From Mercurialis annua (taxonomy: Eukaryota; Streptophyta; Magnoliopsida; Malpighiales; Euphorbiaceae), in assembly GCF_937616625.2 (NCBI RefSeq), contig NC_065572.1, forward strand, positions 55,663,653 to 55,727,652: DNA of 64,000 nt, read 5' to 3'. The stretch's first letter is position 1. Each line of letters begins with the position of its first letter. A program made the translations under genes and the position numbers. The notes under the pieces were generated by a model. That model saw only the letters and a list, made by a program, of their open reading frames with translations, had not been told where the DNA came from and ran no database searches. This document shows, piece by piece, positions 1 to 12,526 of the stretch.

Positions 1-627
1 TTCCATAATTATTAATTTTATAATTTGTTTGATGAAAATAATTAATTTTATGATTATAAATCAGCTTCCTAAATTTGTCGATTTTAACCAATTAACCCAA
101 AATAATTGTCTAAAAAACTTTTAAACTTGTTTTCGATCAAAATTACGTTTATAGCAATACTAATTTTAAAGATAATTGACCCTGAGCTGAAAAGTTCATT
201 AGCCAAATAATCAGAATCACGAGCATAAATTTACAACAGAATTTGAAGCAAACCATTGCCTGAAAATAGTTTAAGAGTAACTCCAGTTTAATTCCATTCC
301 AGATGCAGCATCTTAGTTCTAAGAACATAGTGAATCAATAAAAAAAAACATGTAATGTAACATTCAAATATACATATTAACGTACTCTTTAAATCATTTG
401 AATCAACAGCGTAAAGAGAGAATGGTGATTAGGGGCATCAATTACAAAAACATTAAGCTGAAACTTACATGGCACACTGTGTCTATATCACAAACGCTTC
501 GGCATTTACATGATAATGAATGAAAAAATTGGTTAATACATCTCACAAGCGTAGTAGAATATTACAAAATACACACACCAAAACCGGGTTATAATTTACG
601 CAAGAAGAAACGAAAGATTCTCAATCC
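1..627. other. 3' flank of the subtilase gene
   Basis: AT-rich DNA immediately downstream of the subtilase stop codon on the minus strand. The first few hundred bases next to the stop are presumably 3' UTR, but I could not pick a clear polyadenylation signal. No open frame of note and no repeat structure is visible. Confidence 0.5.
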
Positions 628-3600
628 TCACCTGTTAGTGGTATTGTAAGAGATTTTAAATATTGCAGCCAATGGAATGTTGAGAATATGACCTTGATTT
701 CCGAAGAGACCTATCCTTCCGTAGCTGGCTACCGAATGGTTCATAGTTGCACTCATCGTTATACTCAGGACCTGCTTCTCTCCACTGCCAATTACGAAGT
801 GTGATGGAGCTACCTTCACTGATACCCCGTAAGGAGCGCTCCATCCCACATTATATGCCTCATTGCCAGCAATGTTAGTCACTGTTCTTAGAACAGTTCT
901 AGACTGATCGAGTTTAGAAATTGTGATTGAAGGTAAGTTCAGATCAGCACCACCTATAGTTGCATTATAATTCCAACAATTTTGGCCAGTGTAGTTAAAC
1001 ACCACAGGACCGGATCCATTGATGCCACAGAGAAATGACATATAGTCATCAAATGCTGTAAATGAAAGAGCGTATTATAAAGCTAGGACATGATGTTGCA
1101 TTTGGTTCATGCGCAAATTAATGGTTTGCAATACGGAGTGAGGACAAACCCGATAGTTTTTGCCTTAAATTTAATGCCTTTTTGCTTACGTTCTACAAAT
1201 GGCACTCAACTTTTGTTTAACTTATCTTATTTATTTTATTTTTCAACTTTTTATCTTCATTTAAAGGAAACACATAGCACACATTCTATACTTCTCCCAT
1301 TATTAACTTCCCTTTATATACGAACAAAATATGGCGTAAAAAAAAAATTAAAGTAAAGTTTGAAGCGACTTACTGGAATCAAATATAAGTCCTGGATCCA
1401 GAGAAGCTGTTGCATTCACGAAACCACTGCCCATATCGAATGGAGTTGCAGGAGTCTGACTTTGTTCTGGGTTGGCATAAGCACGCTGCGCCATTATTGG
1501 CCCACCCTTCTTGTCAGATAAAGAAGCTGTTGTGGAGAGTGCAGAGGCTATCGCCGCAGGACTGAAACTGGGGAACTTCTGCTTAATCAGTGCAGCAAGT
1601 CCAGCGATATGAGGAGCAGCCATGCTTGTCCCAGACATCATTGCAAAGCTTTCACCTACAGGAGGTTAAGTTCATTGCATAAAGTTGAAGTTTTGTAAAC
1701 CTTAAGTATTTTTTGCTGTGTTAGTCTATGTACCCTGGAATTCTACCGAGTCAGTCCCAAGTGAACTCCAAGCAGCCCATATTAAATTTCCCGGAGCTAC
1801 CAGGTTAGGTTTTAAAATATCAGCATTCTCGAGAGAACTGTCTTCTGGATCTGGTCCTCTAGCAGAGTAAAACATAATGGCTGGAGCAGAATTACTGTAG
1901 TTGGCTTTCATTCCACCTGAAATGCTTGCAACTGCCCCAAATTTAGTGATGTTCTTCGTGACTTCATCTCTCTCCAAAGATGAATTGTAATACTTCAGTA
2001 ATATCTGCCACAATGGTCATAACAGTATCGGTTAGCTTTCTCCTGGAAAGTGTGTTTGTCTGTTGGTGAATGAGTGCATGAGCAAAAGAGAAAAAAGCAA
2101 GGAAATCACTGTTGAATTTCTGGCTCAATCCGAGCATAAGATTTCTTTTACGTAATTAAAATAATAAGGAAAAAAACAAGAAACCCCACCATATGATGCC
2201 ATCTAAAGATTTTTGATGTATAAAACTACTAAAAGAGATTTATCTTCCAGCATTTATAGAATTCTTCACCTTGGAATCATCAGGAGATGCAATTATGACG
2301 CCAGGCAACCTCATAGGAGTTGGATTAAGCCGATAACCGATCACAAAAGGATCCATATAGAACACAATACCGGCAGCACTGAGGTTTTTGGCTGTATCAA
2401 AGGCTTGTTTGATGGTGGAAAGCCCAAGCACAAATCGAATTGAATAACTGCAAATCAAGAGCTTTCCCTCGACAAGATCTGAATTGAAGCTACAGGAATC
2501 TTGGCATTCGCCCACATACATGTCAGTGGAAACCGTTGTGTCATTGTTTAAAGCATGAATTGCTGATATCATTGTATACATAGCACCCTTAGCTGTTCCC
2601 GCTGAGGAAAAACAAAGAAAGCTATTACTTCTCCCAGTGGCATTAAGTACAGAACTATTGGAGACTAGACCGGTTAGAGTATTCATTAAATAGGACATGG
2701 ATGATAACCGAATGCGCTTTCCTATCAGCAATAGAAGAAGATTGACATGAAAGATCATAAATATCACTTTCCAGCCTTCTCTTTAAATTTCATTTTGACA
2801 TTTTGGTCATATTTTTATGCTCTCTTAGGATCAAGTTAATAAAATTTATAACATCATTATCGTATAAAAAAATTAAGAAGAAACAAGCAGTACTTCAGAA
2901 AATAAACTTACGTGCAAGTCCAACACCAGAAATGGTTACATTGTTTCCAAGCACTATAGAGTTGGTGTAGACCCTGTCATGAGAAGCAGCCCCAACAGTG
3001 AAGATCCAAGGACTGAAGGAAGACATGCTCTTAGGAGATGGTCCAGTATTGCCGGCTGCTTGCACAACAAAAATTCCAGCCTTTACTGCTGAGAGCAAAG
3101 CCATGTCTATAGGATTGAAAAACGTTGCTAGACCAGGAGGACGCCTGTTGGGAGTGATTGATAAACTTATAATGTCAACACCATCCTGAGCTGCCTGCGA
3201 TTAATACCAGCTACGATTGGCTAACTTTGTTTCTTAGTAGTTTTGGCGGTGAGCATAAATTTACCAACACATCCAAAATACGCGTAAAAGCAAACAAAAT
3301 TTGGAAAATCTAAAGAGGCTAGCATTACTCTATTAGTCATTATAGTTACCTGGTCTATTGCAGCAACAACATCTGCAGCAAAGCCTCCAAAACTCTTGTA
3401 TAATGCCTTGTATACAGCAATGCTGCAAAACATGGGCTTCTAGTTAATATCCATTATTATGAACAGAAAAATCAGAAAGTATGTTGTTGTCAGTATTAAA
3501 ATGCAAGAATCAATTTCTCTATTCTTGGAAATCACTGTTTCATTTTCTTGGTAGTTTAATACCTACTACTAGTTATCTTTCACAGAGAGTTCACCAGGCT

Positions 3601-6600
3601 AGCAATTTCAGAGCAATTGCCAGAAACTTATATCCCCTGAAGTAATATCATGGCATAGGTTCGATAAATTTTGTACTATAAAAATAACATTTTTCTCCTA
3701 AATGCATTTCATCCCAGAGGCCGTAACTAAACTAAGGCTATTAGCTTAGCCAACAAATTAACATAGTAATGGAAAATTAACCTTTAATAGTAAGATAGCA
3801 TCAAGAAGCACCACAGCTTGTGCACTAATCGTCACTTCTATTTTAAATGTTAGATCACTTACTAAACGGTTATTACTCATTCTTGCACTTTGTAATACTT
3901 TCTAGATGGTTATGAAAGTAAATAATAACCCTAGATTACATAAAGCAATTGAAAATCAATCATTTCATGAGTTGTGAGCTATGAAAGCCTAAACAAATAT
4001 TTCTGCCGATACCAAAGTTCTGGAAAATGACTGACTAATATCTCTGTGTTGAGGTGGGATAATGACACATCCATGTGTGTGTGAATGTACATGTGTTTAT
4101 ATATCACCAATTGGTTTTTAAGATGAAATCTAAAACTGTGAGATAATGATAATCAGTCACTATCAAATAATCTGCTTGCAGATACAAGCATCAAGCCTCC
4201 ACGAATCATCAAAATTTCTGGAAACCTTATCTACCATAAAATTTCCGTTTTATGGCATATCAGCTGCATATAGCTTTACAAATAAACCTATAATTAATAT
4301 TGTTATCATAGATCAAAGTATTATATGGTATTACTATGTTCCTTCCATAACAAGCACTGCAATAAGATACTAATGCAGCCAACACATGGTCTTACTGAAC
4401 AGAATGCTGCCATGAACTGATTATATTCTATGCATTAGTTGCACCAGAAAGTTTTTATCATATAGTTGATGCAGACATGTGTATAAAAAAATGATAATTA
4501 AGCAAAAAGCATTACTGCGAACGAGGAGCCATCCCACTTGCATTTCCAAAGTGATGTCCTGCCACAATCACCGAAATACCATGATTTCCAGAAGCAACAG
4601 AGGCAGTATGCCTGTAAATCACCAGAAGATTCATTAGCTTTCATCTTCAATAATTTCTTGGAGATTGATAAAGTGCACATAAACAAGAACTACATAAGGC
4701 ATAGACCAATCATCACAAAAACTAGGCAAACAATATCTAGAGCTAACCTCACTATCATTACATTGAAATGATTTTGCACCATGCAGATAAAACATTAAGA
4801 ACAGAACTTACCATTTTGTTTTTAATGGAAAAAGTGAATGTAATTTAGAAAAGGTAGTCGAGTGATTTAGATGACATCAGTAAATTGCACCATTTCTATA
4901 TGATGTTTCTTCGGGAATCTTGAAAGTACTCATTCAGATAGCTTAGCCAAGTCAACAAGAAAAACAAAACCAAGTACTTGAACAAATTAAAACTGAATCT
5001 TCTCTGCTATAGAATCATTGTTTCCTTTTCATATTAGGCTAAATGTCCTTCAAAACGTGAGCTGTCAACTATTCTCTATATAATTGTATGTATCAAATGG
5101 CTAAACTAAGGTATGGTTACTATTTTCCCTCTTTGTCTTTCTTCTCTTTTACGGAATCAGTAAACTTTTGAGAAACTAGGCTAATCTGCCAATTCAAAAT
5201 CATGCTTTTGGATAGTTCATGGAGGATAAATGAGAAGAGATATCAAATTTTGCAAGAAGGATGTATGGAAAAATGCACGAATATGATAGCTGGACAATAA
5301 GAACCAACATATAAAAACATAAACTTACGTTCCATGCCCATCACCATCAAAAGGTGAAGCATAATCCTGAGTTGAATTAAAAATTCCCCTGGTTATAGCA
5401 GATGCGGCAAAATGGCGTGCCGCAATAAGCTTCCTGTTGCATGAACCAGAAGGGAAGTCTCGAGTAACCTCACAAACACCAGAAAAATGACCAGGAATTG
5501 GATATGAGTGCTCGGATACATCATCAGCAAAGCTAGGGTGAGTTGGATCAATACCAGTATCAATGAAAGCAATCACAACTCCTTCTCCAGCAGTCTCAAA
5601 TCCACCTTCTTTGACCCATGCCCCTTTTGGAAGACCCAAGAACTGTGGAGTGTGTGTAGTTGCTGTTCTAACCGAGAAATCCAGAACCACATTCGCCACT
5701 TCTCTCCTCCCCAAAAGCTTATTTGCCTTCAAATTTAATCCAAGATAAAATTATTGAATGCAAGGCTATCAGGGGATTCAAAAATGCAAATAAAAACTGT
5801 GTAACAAGGGTATAGATTTATATTCTAAGATGTATTTTAAGATCGTATGAGTTTGTATCCAAGAAACTACACTAAAAAGGAAAAAAGAAAAAGAAATACT
5901 TGTAATGAGAGCAATGCCAAAGTAAATACTGACACAATTATGGTCATTGCATGATAGTGAATGATGGTGCTTTATATACCTGTTGTGGGGTAACAAAAAC
6001 AGCAAATCCATTGATCAAGTAGTGATAACTGTACAGCTTCAGATATTTCTCCCCTCTCAGCGTCCTTCTCAGTATCGAGTCATGAACTCTAGCTATGTAT
6101 GAACCAGGGCTTCCATGAGAGCTTGAATTAGCCCTGAAACACAAAAAGAAAAAAACCATCAAAAGTTGGTCATCTTCCAAAAAGGCCAATAGTCAAAAAC
6201 TTTGTTGGCAATATGAGCATAATCCCTGAACTGGTAGGTAATATTATGAACAAAAATACAGAAATACAAAATCTATAATGTAATAATAAATAACCAATAA
6301 TTTCAGCAATTGTCACATTGGTGAAAATATAATGTGATGAAAAGGTGAAATGGACAAAACCATAACCACCCTGCTTAGAAGAGAAACTAAATTTAGTTAG
6401 AAAAATCAGTTAAACAAATACAAACTTCTAATTTCCAAGCAGACAATGTACATACAAACACCCCCCACAAAACCAAACAAAAGGACCCCATAAAAAAATG
6501 AAACTTTAAACAGTCAATGACAAGAAAAATCCAGTTCAGCATTATTTCTAGATCTTCTACCAAGAACAATAAGAACAAATAATAATTAAAAAAAAACAAC

Positions 6601-6939
6601 AAAATGCACAGTCACAACTAAATTAGACCCAAAAAGTCCTAAAATTTGCACTAAACAAAGAAATTCAAGCAGCTAAAAACAAGGAAATTACTCAAAACAA
6701 TTAAGAAATTACTGAATTTCATACCTTGGTCTGTGAAATTTATTTCTTCCACCAGATGGACTATGCTTGAACACATTAGTTTCCTTTTTAAGCTCACTTT
6801 CAAAGTAATGAGCAACTGGAGCTTGTTTAAGAGTAACTATATACACAGCACTATCAAAATCACTATTCTGACATGAACAACTCAGAATTATCCCCAAGCA
6901 AAGAACACCAACTAATTGCACCAAGTAAACACTCCCCAT
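628..6939 (-). CDS. Subtilisin-like serine protease, plant SBT2 subfamily (10 exons)
   Basis: Secreted subtilase (S8A). Minus-strand exons joined by GT-AG introns with matching phases: 6725-6939, 5980-6133, 5329-5726, 4516-4611, 3350-3422, 2912-3194, 2270-2601, 1734-2004, 1374-1655, 628-1055. They sum to 2,532 nt (843 residues), close to the roughly 815-856 usual for SBT2. A hydrophobic signal peptide (about 1-23) is followed by an I9 propeptide starting VYIVTLKQAP. The catalytic residues are Asp179 (IDTGID), His254 (GDGHGTHTAS, split by intron 3), oxyanion Asn361 (QAAGNTGPSP) and Ser618 (SGTSMAAPH). A PA domain lies in the exon 7 region and an Fn3-like domain in exon 10. The linker motif APRSHIAVYKALYKSFGGFA is typical of SBT2 rather than the large SBT1 group. 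No frameshift or stop is seen, so it looks functional. Substrate is unknown. The exact SBT2 paralogue (2.1/2.2/2.3-like) is not resolved from sequence alone. Confidence 0.93.
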
Positions 6940-7200
6940 TTACAAAAACAACTGAATCTACAAAACCCAGAAGCCAAAAACCTCTCAAAATCAAAAAAGA
7001 AACAATCTTTTTTCAACTCATGAACAGCCCAGAAGCTGAAATGCAGAGAAAAAGTTCAATGGGAACTGGAAAAAGCTTGTTTGTAGTGAAAAAGAAGTGA
7101 AAAATGGCAGGGAAGTTATTAGCTGGGGTTTTAGTTAGTGGAGAGTAAAAGCTGAAAGTACCCTTGTGTTCACTTTTATGTAGAGAGAATATATATAGTT
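6940..7200 (-). promoter_or_regulatory. Putative 5' UTR and core promoter of the subtilase gene
   Basis: On the minus strand a TATATATA box lies at about 7190-7197, followed by a pyrimidine-rich stretch (TTCTCTCTAC) and about 220 bases before the ATG at 6939. The spacing fits a plant TATA promoter with transcription starting near 7160. The start codon is supported by the signal peptide that follows it. This is an inference from position and motif only. Confidence 0.5.
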
Positions 7201-7448
7201 GGATTATATTATGCTGGAGAAAAAAATTAAGAATCTGCAACTTTCTTGGGTGCTGTGAATGTGAACGTTTTAGTTTAATATAAAGCTAATAAGAAAATAT
7301 TTAGAAGAGAAATATGATCGTTTTATTGTTTTTGGAATTTTCCTTTTTTTCTTGACTGTTGGGTATTTTTGTATCCTCTTCTGCAACATAAGTTTTTTGT
7401 TTTTGTTTATTTTCTTAACAAGCTACTACTATATGTTTAATTAAAAAA

Positions 7449-8054
7449 ATGGGGGTATTAATCAGGCATAAAGTATTTAAAAAAACTCTCATAGTTTTTT
7501 AAAAAGTTCAGTTTAAACTATTTTTAGGGATATTTTGTTAATAGAATTTTAAATCAAGGACCAATTGACATTTTTTTCCATCTTTTCCCCCCTCATTCTT
7601 CCTTCCACCATCTTCGGAGTGTTCGAAACTTCTTAGGCGAACCCAGTTCGTATGTCTGAGAACAAACCTGGACGGATTTAGCTTTGTCTCAAACGGACTA
7701 ACCTCGGTTTGCCGAAAGTCGGTTTTTTTGTAATTATTATTTAATTAATTATTTAATTGTTTCTGTTTAAAGGAAGGAGACAAAAAAATGTGAAAAAAAT
7801 TCATAAATATAAAATTGATAAGTATTATAAACATTAAGGTTATTTTTTAAAAAATTCAATATGGCTATGACAGATATGTATGTCAACAATTAATGGTTGT
7901 TTTTAATTGATGTTGGACGGAAAGGGTTATTTATTCTATCTTAAAAAATAAAGAGAAAAAAAATAAAGAGGGTTTAGTTGTTTTTAAAAATAGTTTAAGG
8001 GCTAATATGTATATTCGTGGAAACTATGAAGGGTTTTTTTGTGCATTAATCCTC
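7449..8054. mobile_element. Long terminal-inverted-repeat element (MITE-like)
   Basis: The left end (GGTATTAATCAGGCATAAAG) and the reverse complement of the right end (GGATTAATGCACAAAAAAAC) align imperfectly. The similarity continues inward for about 80-90 bases through stretches resembling CATAGTTT and TTAAACTATTTTTA. The centre is non-coding. No clean target-site duplication was found, so ends are approximate. It resembles the Mutator-like MITEs later in the window, whose ends also carry a TTAAT motif. Confidence 0.5.
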
Positions 8055-8340
8055 TGAAATAAAAAGAAAATTAATTTCTTATATTGTTAAAATGGCAAAC
8101 ATGAAAAGTATATAATGTTAATTAATACGAAAATGGAAATGGAGGTTGATAATATACATTTAAGATGACATGTGAAGAATCAATATTTTCATAATTGCAA
8201 TGACAATTACATTAGTAATTAATAACTTATAATATATTAAATATAAAAAATTATATAATGATACTAAAAGAATTATTAACATTTAGCAGAAAAAAAACAT
8301 TACGAAATTAAAATAAAAAAGGATAGAAAAACGAAGCACT

Positions 8341-8440
8341 TGAGGGCTTAGTCTAGTGGTTAAGTCTCTCGAAGTTGAGGTTGTGATCCCGATCATTTGT
8401 AGGTTGTTGTTTTGATTGGTTTAAAAAATTAATAGTAATT
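8341..8440 (+). mobile_element. tRNA-derived SINE-like sequence
   Basis: A box-like TTAGTCTAGTGGTTAAGT (about 8348-8365) is followed 15-30 bases later by a B box-like GGTTGTGATCCCG (about 8379-8391). This is the spacing of an internal RNA polymerase III promoter in tRNA-derived SINEs. It does not fold into an obvious intact tRNA. The AT-rich sequence after it gives no clear 3' boundary. Confidence 0.42.
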
Positions 8441-9064
8441 AATAATAATATTAATATTAATTAATAATATTTATATTAATTAATGAAATAAAGTAAAAAA
8501 AACGGCCATTAATGAAAATGATGGGACTCAATTGATTTTGGCATTTTAGATGTTAGTGTGATAGTAAGTTGGGATGAGTATGGCCATTGCTTCCCAACGT
8601 TCTAATTTTATAAAGCTACCCGTGATCCTCTTTGGCTCTTTTCTGTCTCTTTGCAACACTATAATTCCAATTTACTGCTAATTAGTACATAAGAAGATCA
8701 CAAAATTTTATATGTATAGTTAGTGGCGAGCATGTCGGTTCGGTTTAGTTCGGTTTTTATACGTGAATAAAACATTAAAATTCATCGATTTTCAAAAGAA
8801 AAAAAAAAGTTTAAATTCAATTGAAAGTAATACTTGCTTGGTTCAGTTTTAAGTTTAAGCAAAATATAAAAATCATTTAAAAAATAAAATTGAATATTAA
8901 AAAATGTTAAATTTAAAATAAAATTTGAACTAAATTATAATATATCATATTTCAAGCATTTGAACATATAAAAAAAATTAATAAGAGGGGTAGAAATTTA
9001 TGTTAAATAACTAAAATTAAAAATATTAAATACAAAATAAATTAAAATTGATATTTTTAGAAAG
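8441..9064. other. AT-rich intergenic DNA
   Basis: No coding potential. It contains a CGGTTCGGTTTAGTTCGGTT stretch around 8739-8758, a low-complexity motif common in plant repeats, and otherwise simple AT-rich sequence. Nothing further can be supported. Confidence 0.5.
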
Positions 9065-9308
9065 TTTGATTAAAGAAAAAAATTTAGGTAGACTCTGTCC
9101 ACCACGTCATCCGTAGAATAAGCCAATTATATCATAATACTTCATTAAAATGAGGGTATTCTTGTAATATTATTATTCAAAAATGTATGCGAATAATAAA
9201 CGAAATTATAAAAATGCCCTCATTTTAATGAGGTGTTATGATATGGTTGGTTTAGTGCACGAATGACGTGATATACTGAGTCTATATAAGAATTTTTCTT
9301 GATTAAAA
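9065..9308. mobile_element. Foldback MITE
   Basis: The two halves are inverted repeats of each other over nearly the whole element. Left-arm blocks GACTCTGTCCACCACGTCAT, ATATCATAATAC and CATTAAAATGAGGG recur inverted in the right arm as GACTCAGTATATCACGTCAT, ATATCATAACAC and CATTAAAATGAGGG. The short loop is AT-rich with no ORF. The TSD could not be fixed, so ends are approximate. Confidence 0.65.
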
Positions 9309-10430
9309 TGATTGTTTCCATAGAAATTTATCTTTTAAATTATTAAAACATGAAATTAAGAAAAAATATATATATTATTATTTTCTATTCTTCTAATTTA
9401 TTAAAATTTAAAATTAAATCACTTATTTTAAAAGAAATGTAATAAATAAATTAAATTGATCATTTTTTATTAATTTAGTTGGGTTTGGTTCATGACACAC
9501 ATTATGTATATTGGATGTCTCGTGGGACGGTTAATATTTGATAGTATAAACTAAAGCTACATTTTCTTCCACTTAATTAATTTTGTGAGCAAATTAATCA
9601 TAAATTGATTATCGACAATTATCTCTATTTTAGCAATTTGTCTTCTAAATTTGTAAACTAATTGCTCCTTAAATTGATAATTTGCTCCCTCAATTTATAA
9701 ACTAATTTGTTCAAATGGGATTAATTGTCCATAATTAACAAATTTGTGACTAATTTTTTCATAAAATTAATTTATATATTAATTGTCTATTACTTGAGTC
9801 CATTTTTTTCATTACTCAGCATTAGATAGTGGGAACACGGTGGACTTTAAAGATTGATAATTGCACAGTTTCTATTTTTTTTTTGTCACAATATGGTTTC
9901 ATCTCAAATTAAAAAACGAGTACAAAAATTTCGAATCTAACCATAAACGAAATTAAAAAATTATAATAAATAAAATTATTTGACAATGTAATAAGCCAGC
10001 CAAAATAAAATTACAAAACTAAATCTAATATAAATCTAATTAAATGGATATAAATTTATAATTCTAAAAATTACAATAAAAAATCTTTAGATCTACACTA
10101 TCATCTGGAGTAACTAAAAGTAGAAAAATTAAATTTATAAATTAATCTTACAAAAAGAAGCACATGAAAATTTAAGTTTTATTGGTACACTTGTTCTAAT
10201 CAACTTCTAAACGAAAACCCACCAAGCGATTTTGAAGAATGCAACAATTCTAATTATTAATGTTAAGATTTCAACCAAAAAGCTATACGTCAAATGGTAT
10301 AAACGCTTGGAGTGTCACATTTGCATTAGATTTTAATCTGAGGTAAATTTTCCAAATTTTTCTCTTGGGTTGAATGTTCGAAATACCGCTAGATATTACT
10401 CAAAAATAGGTCAGGGGTTTTGATAAATGA
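9309..10430. other. AT-rich intergenic DNA
   Basis: No ORF or well-defined repeat. Around 10285-10380 a region with CAAATGGTATAAACGCTTGG and later GTTCGAAATACC loosely resembles Pol III A and B boxes. The spacing is long, so I do not call a SINE. Confidence 0.4.
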
Positions 10431-10764
10431 TTGTCCAGGGGACAACCTGTACCGGCCTTTGGCACCAGTTTGATGTGGCGCCGCTGCCAGTTGGAGTGGC
10501 GCCATCCGTATGGAGTCAGCCCAGTTGGATGGTGCGATTTTTTGTTGAAAACACAAACTTCAGGCCTACTTTTGGGCTATTCCTTTACTAGTATCAACGA
10601 ACTTGGCGTTCTTACAATTTTAGAAAAGAGACGCTTTTTGTACATCAAGTAACTTCCAACAGGCTCCACAGTGGTCTGATTTTTTGCCTCTTCTGATTCA
10701 GAGGCAGATAGACGATTCTGGTTTTGGCCGCTTTGTCCTTGTCTTGTTTACTGGAGCTAGGTAG

Positions 10765-11235
10765 TGCGACAGTCCCTCGTTGCATGCTTTGACGGAAAGA
10801 TGGATGGATATCACCCACACATTTCATTTACCGGTAGAAGAGATGACAGTCACTCCTCTAGACTTCTCACTTATCACCGGGCAAGAGTTTTGCAGGCAGC
10901 CTGTGCCCTTTGATGGTGTTCTGAACTAACTCTATCGGGATGATCACGTCTTCGAGATGTTGGGAATGTTTTCGTATGCCAAGGGTTGTACCCTACATTA
11001 TGTCAATTTGTATGGACACTATTATGGACGTATCCCGAGGAGCGGTTATGATGTCGATCAGATTGCCTGAGCCATTCTGTTTTATTCTATTGGGAACCAC
11101 TTTGTTCTGCAATTCAGGTCTACTCTATCCTTTAGCGTTCTGCCGAAACTGGAAGACTTGGATGCAGTCTCGATTTATGACTAGGGATCCACTTCTCTTG
11201 CTTATCTGTATACTATCATGGACCAGGTGACTTTG
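10765..11235 (+). pseudogene. Plant mobile domain (PMD) pseudogene fragment
   Basis: One plus-strand frame reads as an aminotransferase-like plant mobile domain (MAIN/MAIL1-type). The recognisable motifs are HALTERWMDITHTFHLP, EEMTVTPLDFSLITG, IGNHFVLQF and GSTSLAYLY. The frame has three in-frame stops: a TAA at 10927-10929, a TGA near 11068 and a TAG near 11181. It also lacks a start and the rest of the domain, so it is dead. PMD proteins are found both as host silencing factors and as passengers or genes of plant transposons. With no intact neighbours I infer a transposon-derived relic. The plus-strand frame at 10431-10652 just upstream could be decayed sequence of the same element but has no recognisable motif. 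Confidence 0.6.
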
Positions 11236-11288
11236 TGTTGTAAATTATTTTATAAAAATCCAATAAAAATATGAATTATTTTCGATTA

Positions 11289-11308
11289 ATATATATATAT
11301 ATATATAT
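11289..11308. repeat. (AT)n microsatellite
   Basis: Ten uninterrupted AT units. Confidence 0.9.
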
Positions 11309-11689
11309 GGTTTTAATTAAAACTTAATTTATAATAAATTGTTAATTGGATATATTTTAAAATTTCCATTAAAATATATGAAAAAACATTTTTTTTAATA
11401 AATTTTATTTAGTTGACAAAAAAGAAGATGAAATCATGTGACTTTCTGTTGTGGTATGATTTCTTTTTTTTTGTTTTCATGTTCGAAATAATTTCTTTAA
11501 GTAATGTTGCCTTTGTCAAAGTGGTGGGTCATTTGCTATTATAACAAAATATAGTCGTTAGTGACCTTCTATGCTCTTTGCACTCTCAAAAGAAATTAAT
11601 TCTACAATCATTTCTTATTCAAAAAGAAAAAATCTACAATCATCAACATCACCTCTTTTCTTCTTTTTCTTTTTTAATTAATTATTAAT

Positions 11690-12526
11690 AAAGGATCAAT
11701 TCACCTCTTTAATTTGGCACGAAATATCAAAAGAGTTATTTTAAAATTTTTGGATCAAACTAACCCACATTTTGCGTGTTCATATAAAAAAAACCTACAA
11801 TTTGCATTTTCGTATCAAAAAGGCCCTTCTGACAAAAAAAATTGGATTAACTAATTTAATATTTTAAACCTACTTAATCTTAATTTAATACTAATTAAAC
11901 ACAATTAAAATCTAATTAAATTTAAATCTAACTCCATTGGAAGCCGCCACTGCCACCGGCCTACCGACCTCCGTTATTTATCCTTAAAAGGGAGAACAAA
12001 TCTGAATCCGTCCTTTTTAGAGATGAACCCAGAATCTGGGTTCATCTTTAAAGAAAAATAAACAACTCTGGTTCATCCCTTTTAAAAGGGATGAACAGTG
12101 GTGGGGGCGAGGTAGGGATGGAGGTATACGACGGTGGGTGGAGGACAAATGGTGGCCGGAGAAAAAAAAAGAAACAAAGACGAAGAAGGAAAAAATCAGA
12201 AGGGAAGAAGAAGAAAGAAAAAAGAAAAAAATATATCTCTTAATTTTTATTATAAATTAAAATAATTATCCAATTTTAAAAATTATAATGGTATAATTAA
12301 AAATTAAAAATTATTAAGAATTAATTTAAGAGATAAATAAAATATTTATTTATTTTTTAATTTTTTTTCTAATTTTATACGAAGAGTGTAGCTCGCTTGC
12401 GGGGTGAAAATGGAGAGGGGTCTTTTTGATGTAGTTTGATATAGTTACGGATCTGTTTGGTTCAAAATCTTTTAAAATAACTCTTTTAATATTTCATGCC
12501 AAATTGAGGGTGTAAATTGATTCTTT
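11690..12526. mobile_element. TIR element, Mutator-like MITE
   Basis: The left end AAAGGATCAATTCACCTC and the reverse complement of the right end AAAGAATCAATTTACACC start inverted repeats of about 90 bases. These include AAAAGAGTTATTTTAAAA in both arms. The flanks ATTATTAAT (left) and ATTCATTAAT (right) look like a decayed 9-10 bp target duplication, which would fit Mutator-like elements. The core holds a near-perfect 13-bp hairpin at 12021-12047 (GATGAACCCAGA then TCTGGGTTCATC). No ORF is present. Confidence 0.6.

Noticed and set aside
1090..1356. Plus-strand ORF of 88 codons
   Set aside because: Falls in an intron of the subtilase gene on the other strand, has low-complexity hydrophobic content and no recognisable domain.
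4146..4771. Plus-strand ORFs over the long fourth intron
   Set aside because: Intron and antisense-exon sequence. No domain and no codon signal.
10263..10390. Possible second SINE or tRNA-like sequence
   Set aside because: A- and B-box-like motifs are about 85 bases apart, too far for a typical Pol III promoter, and no tail is visible.
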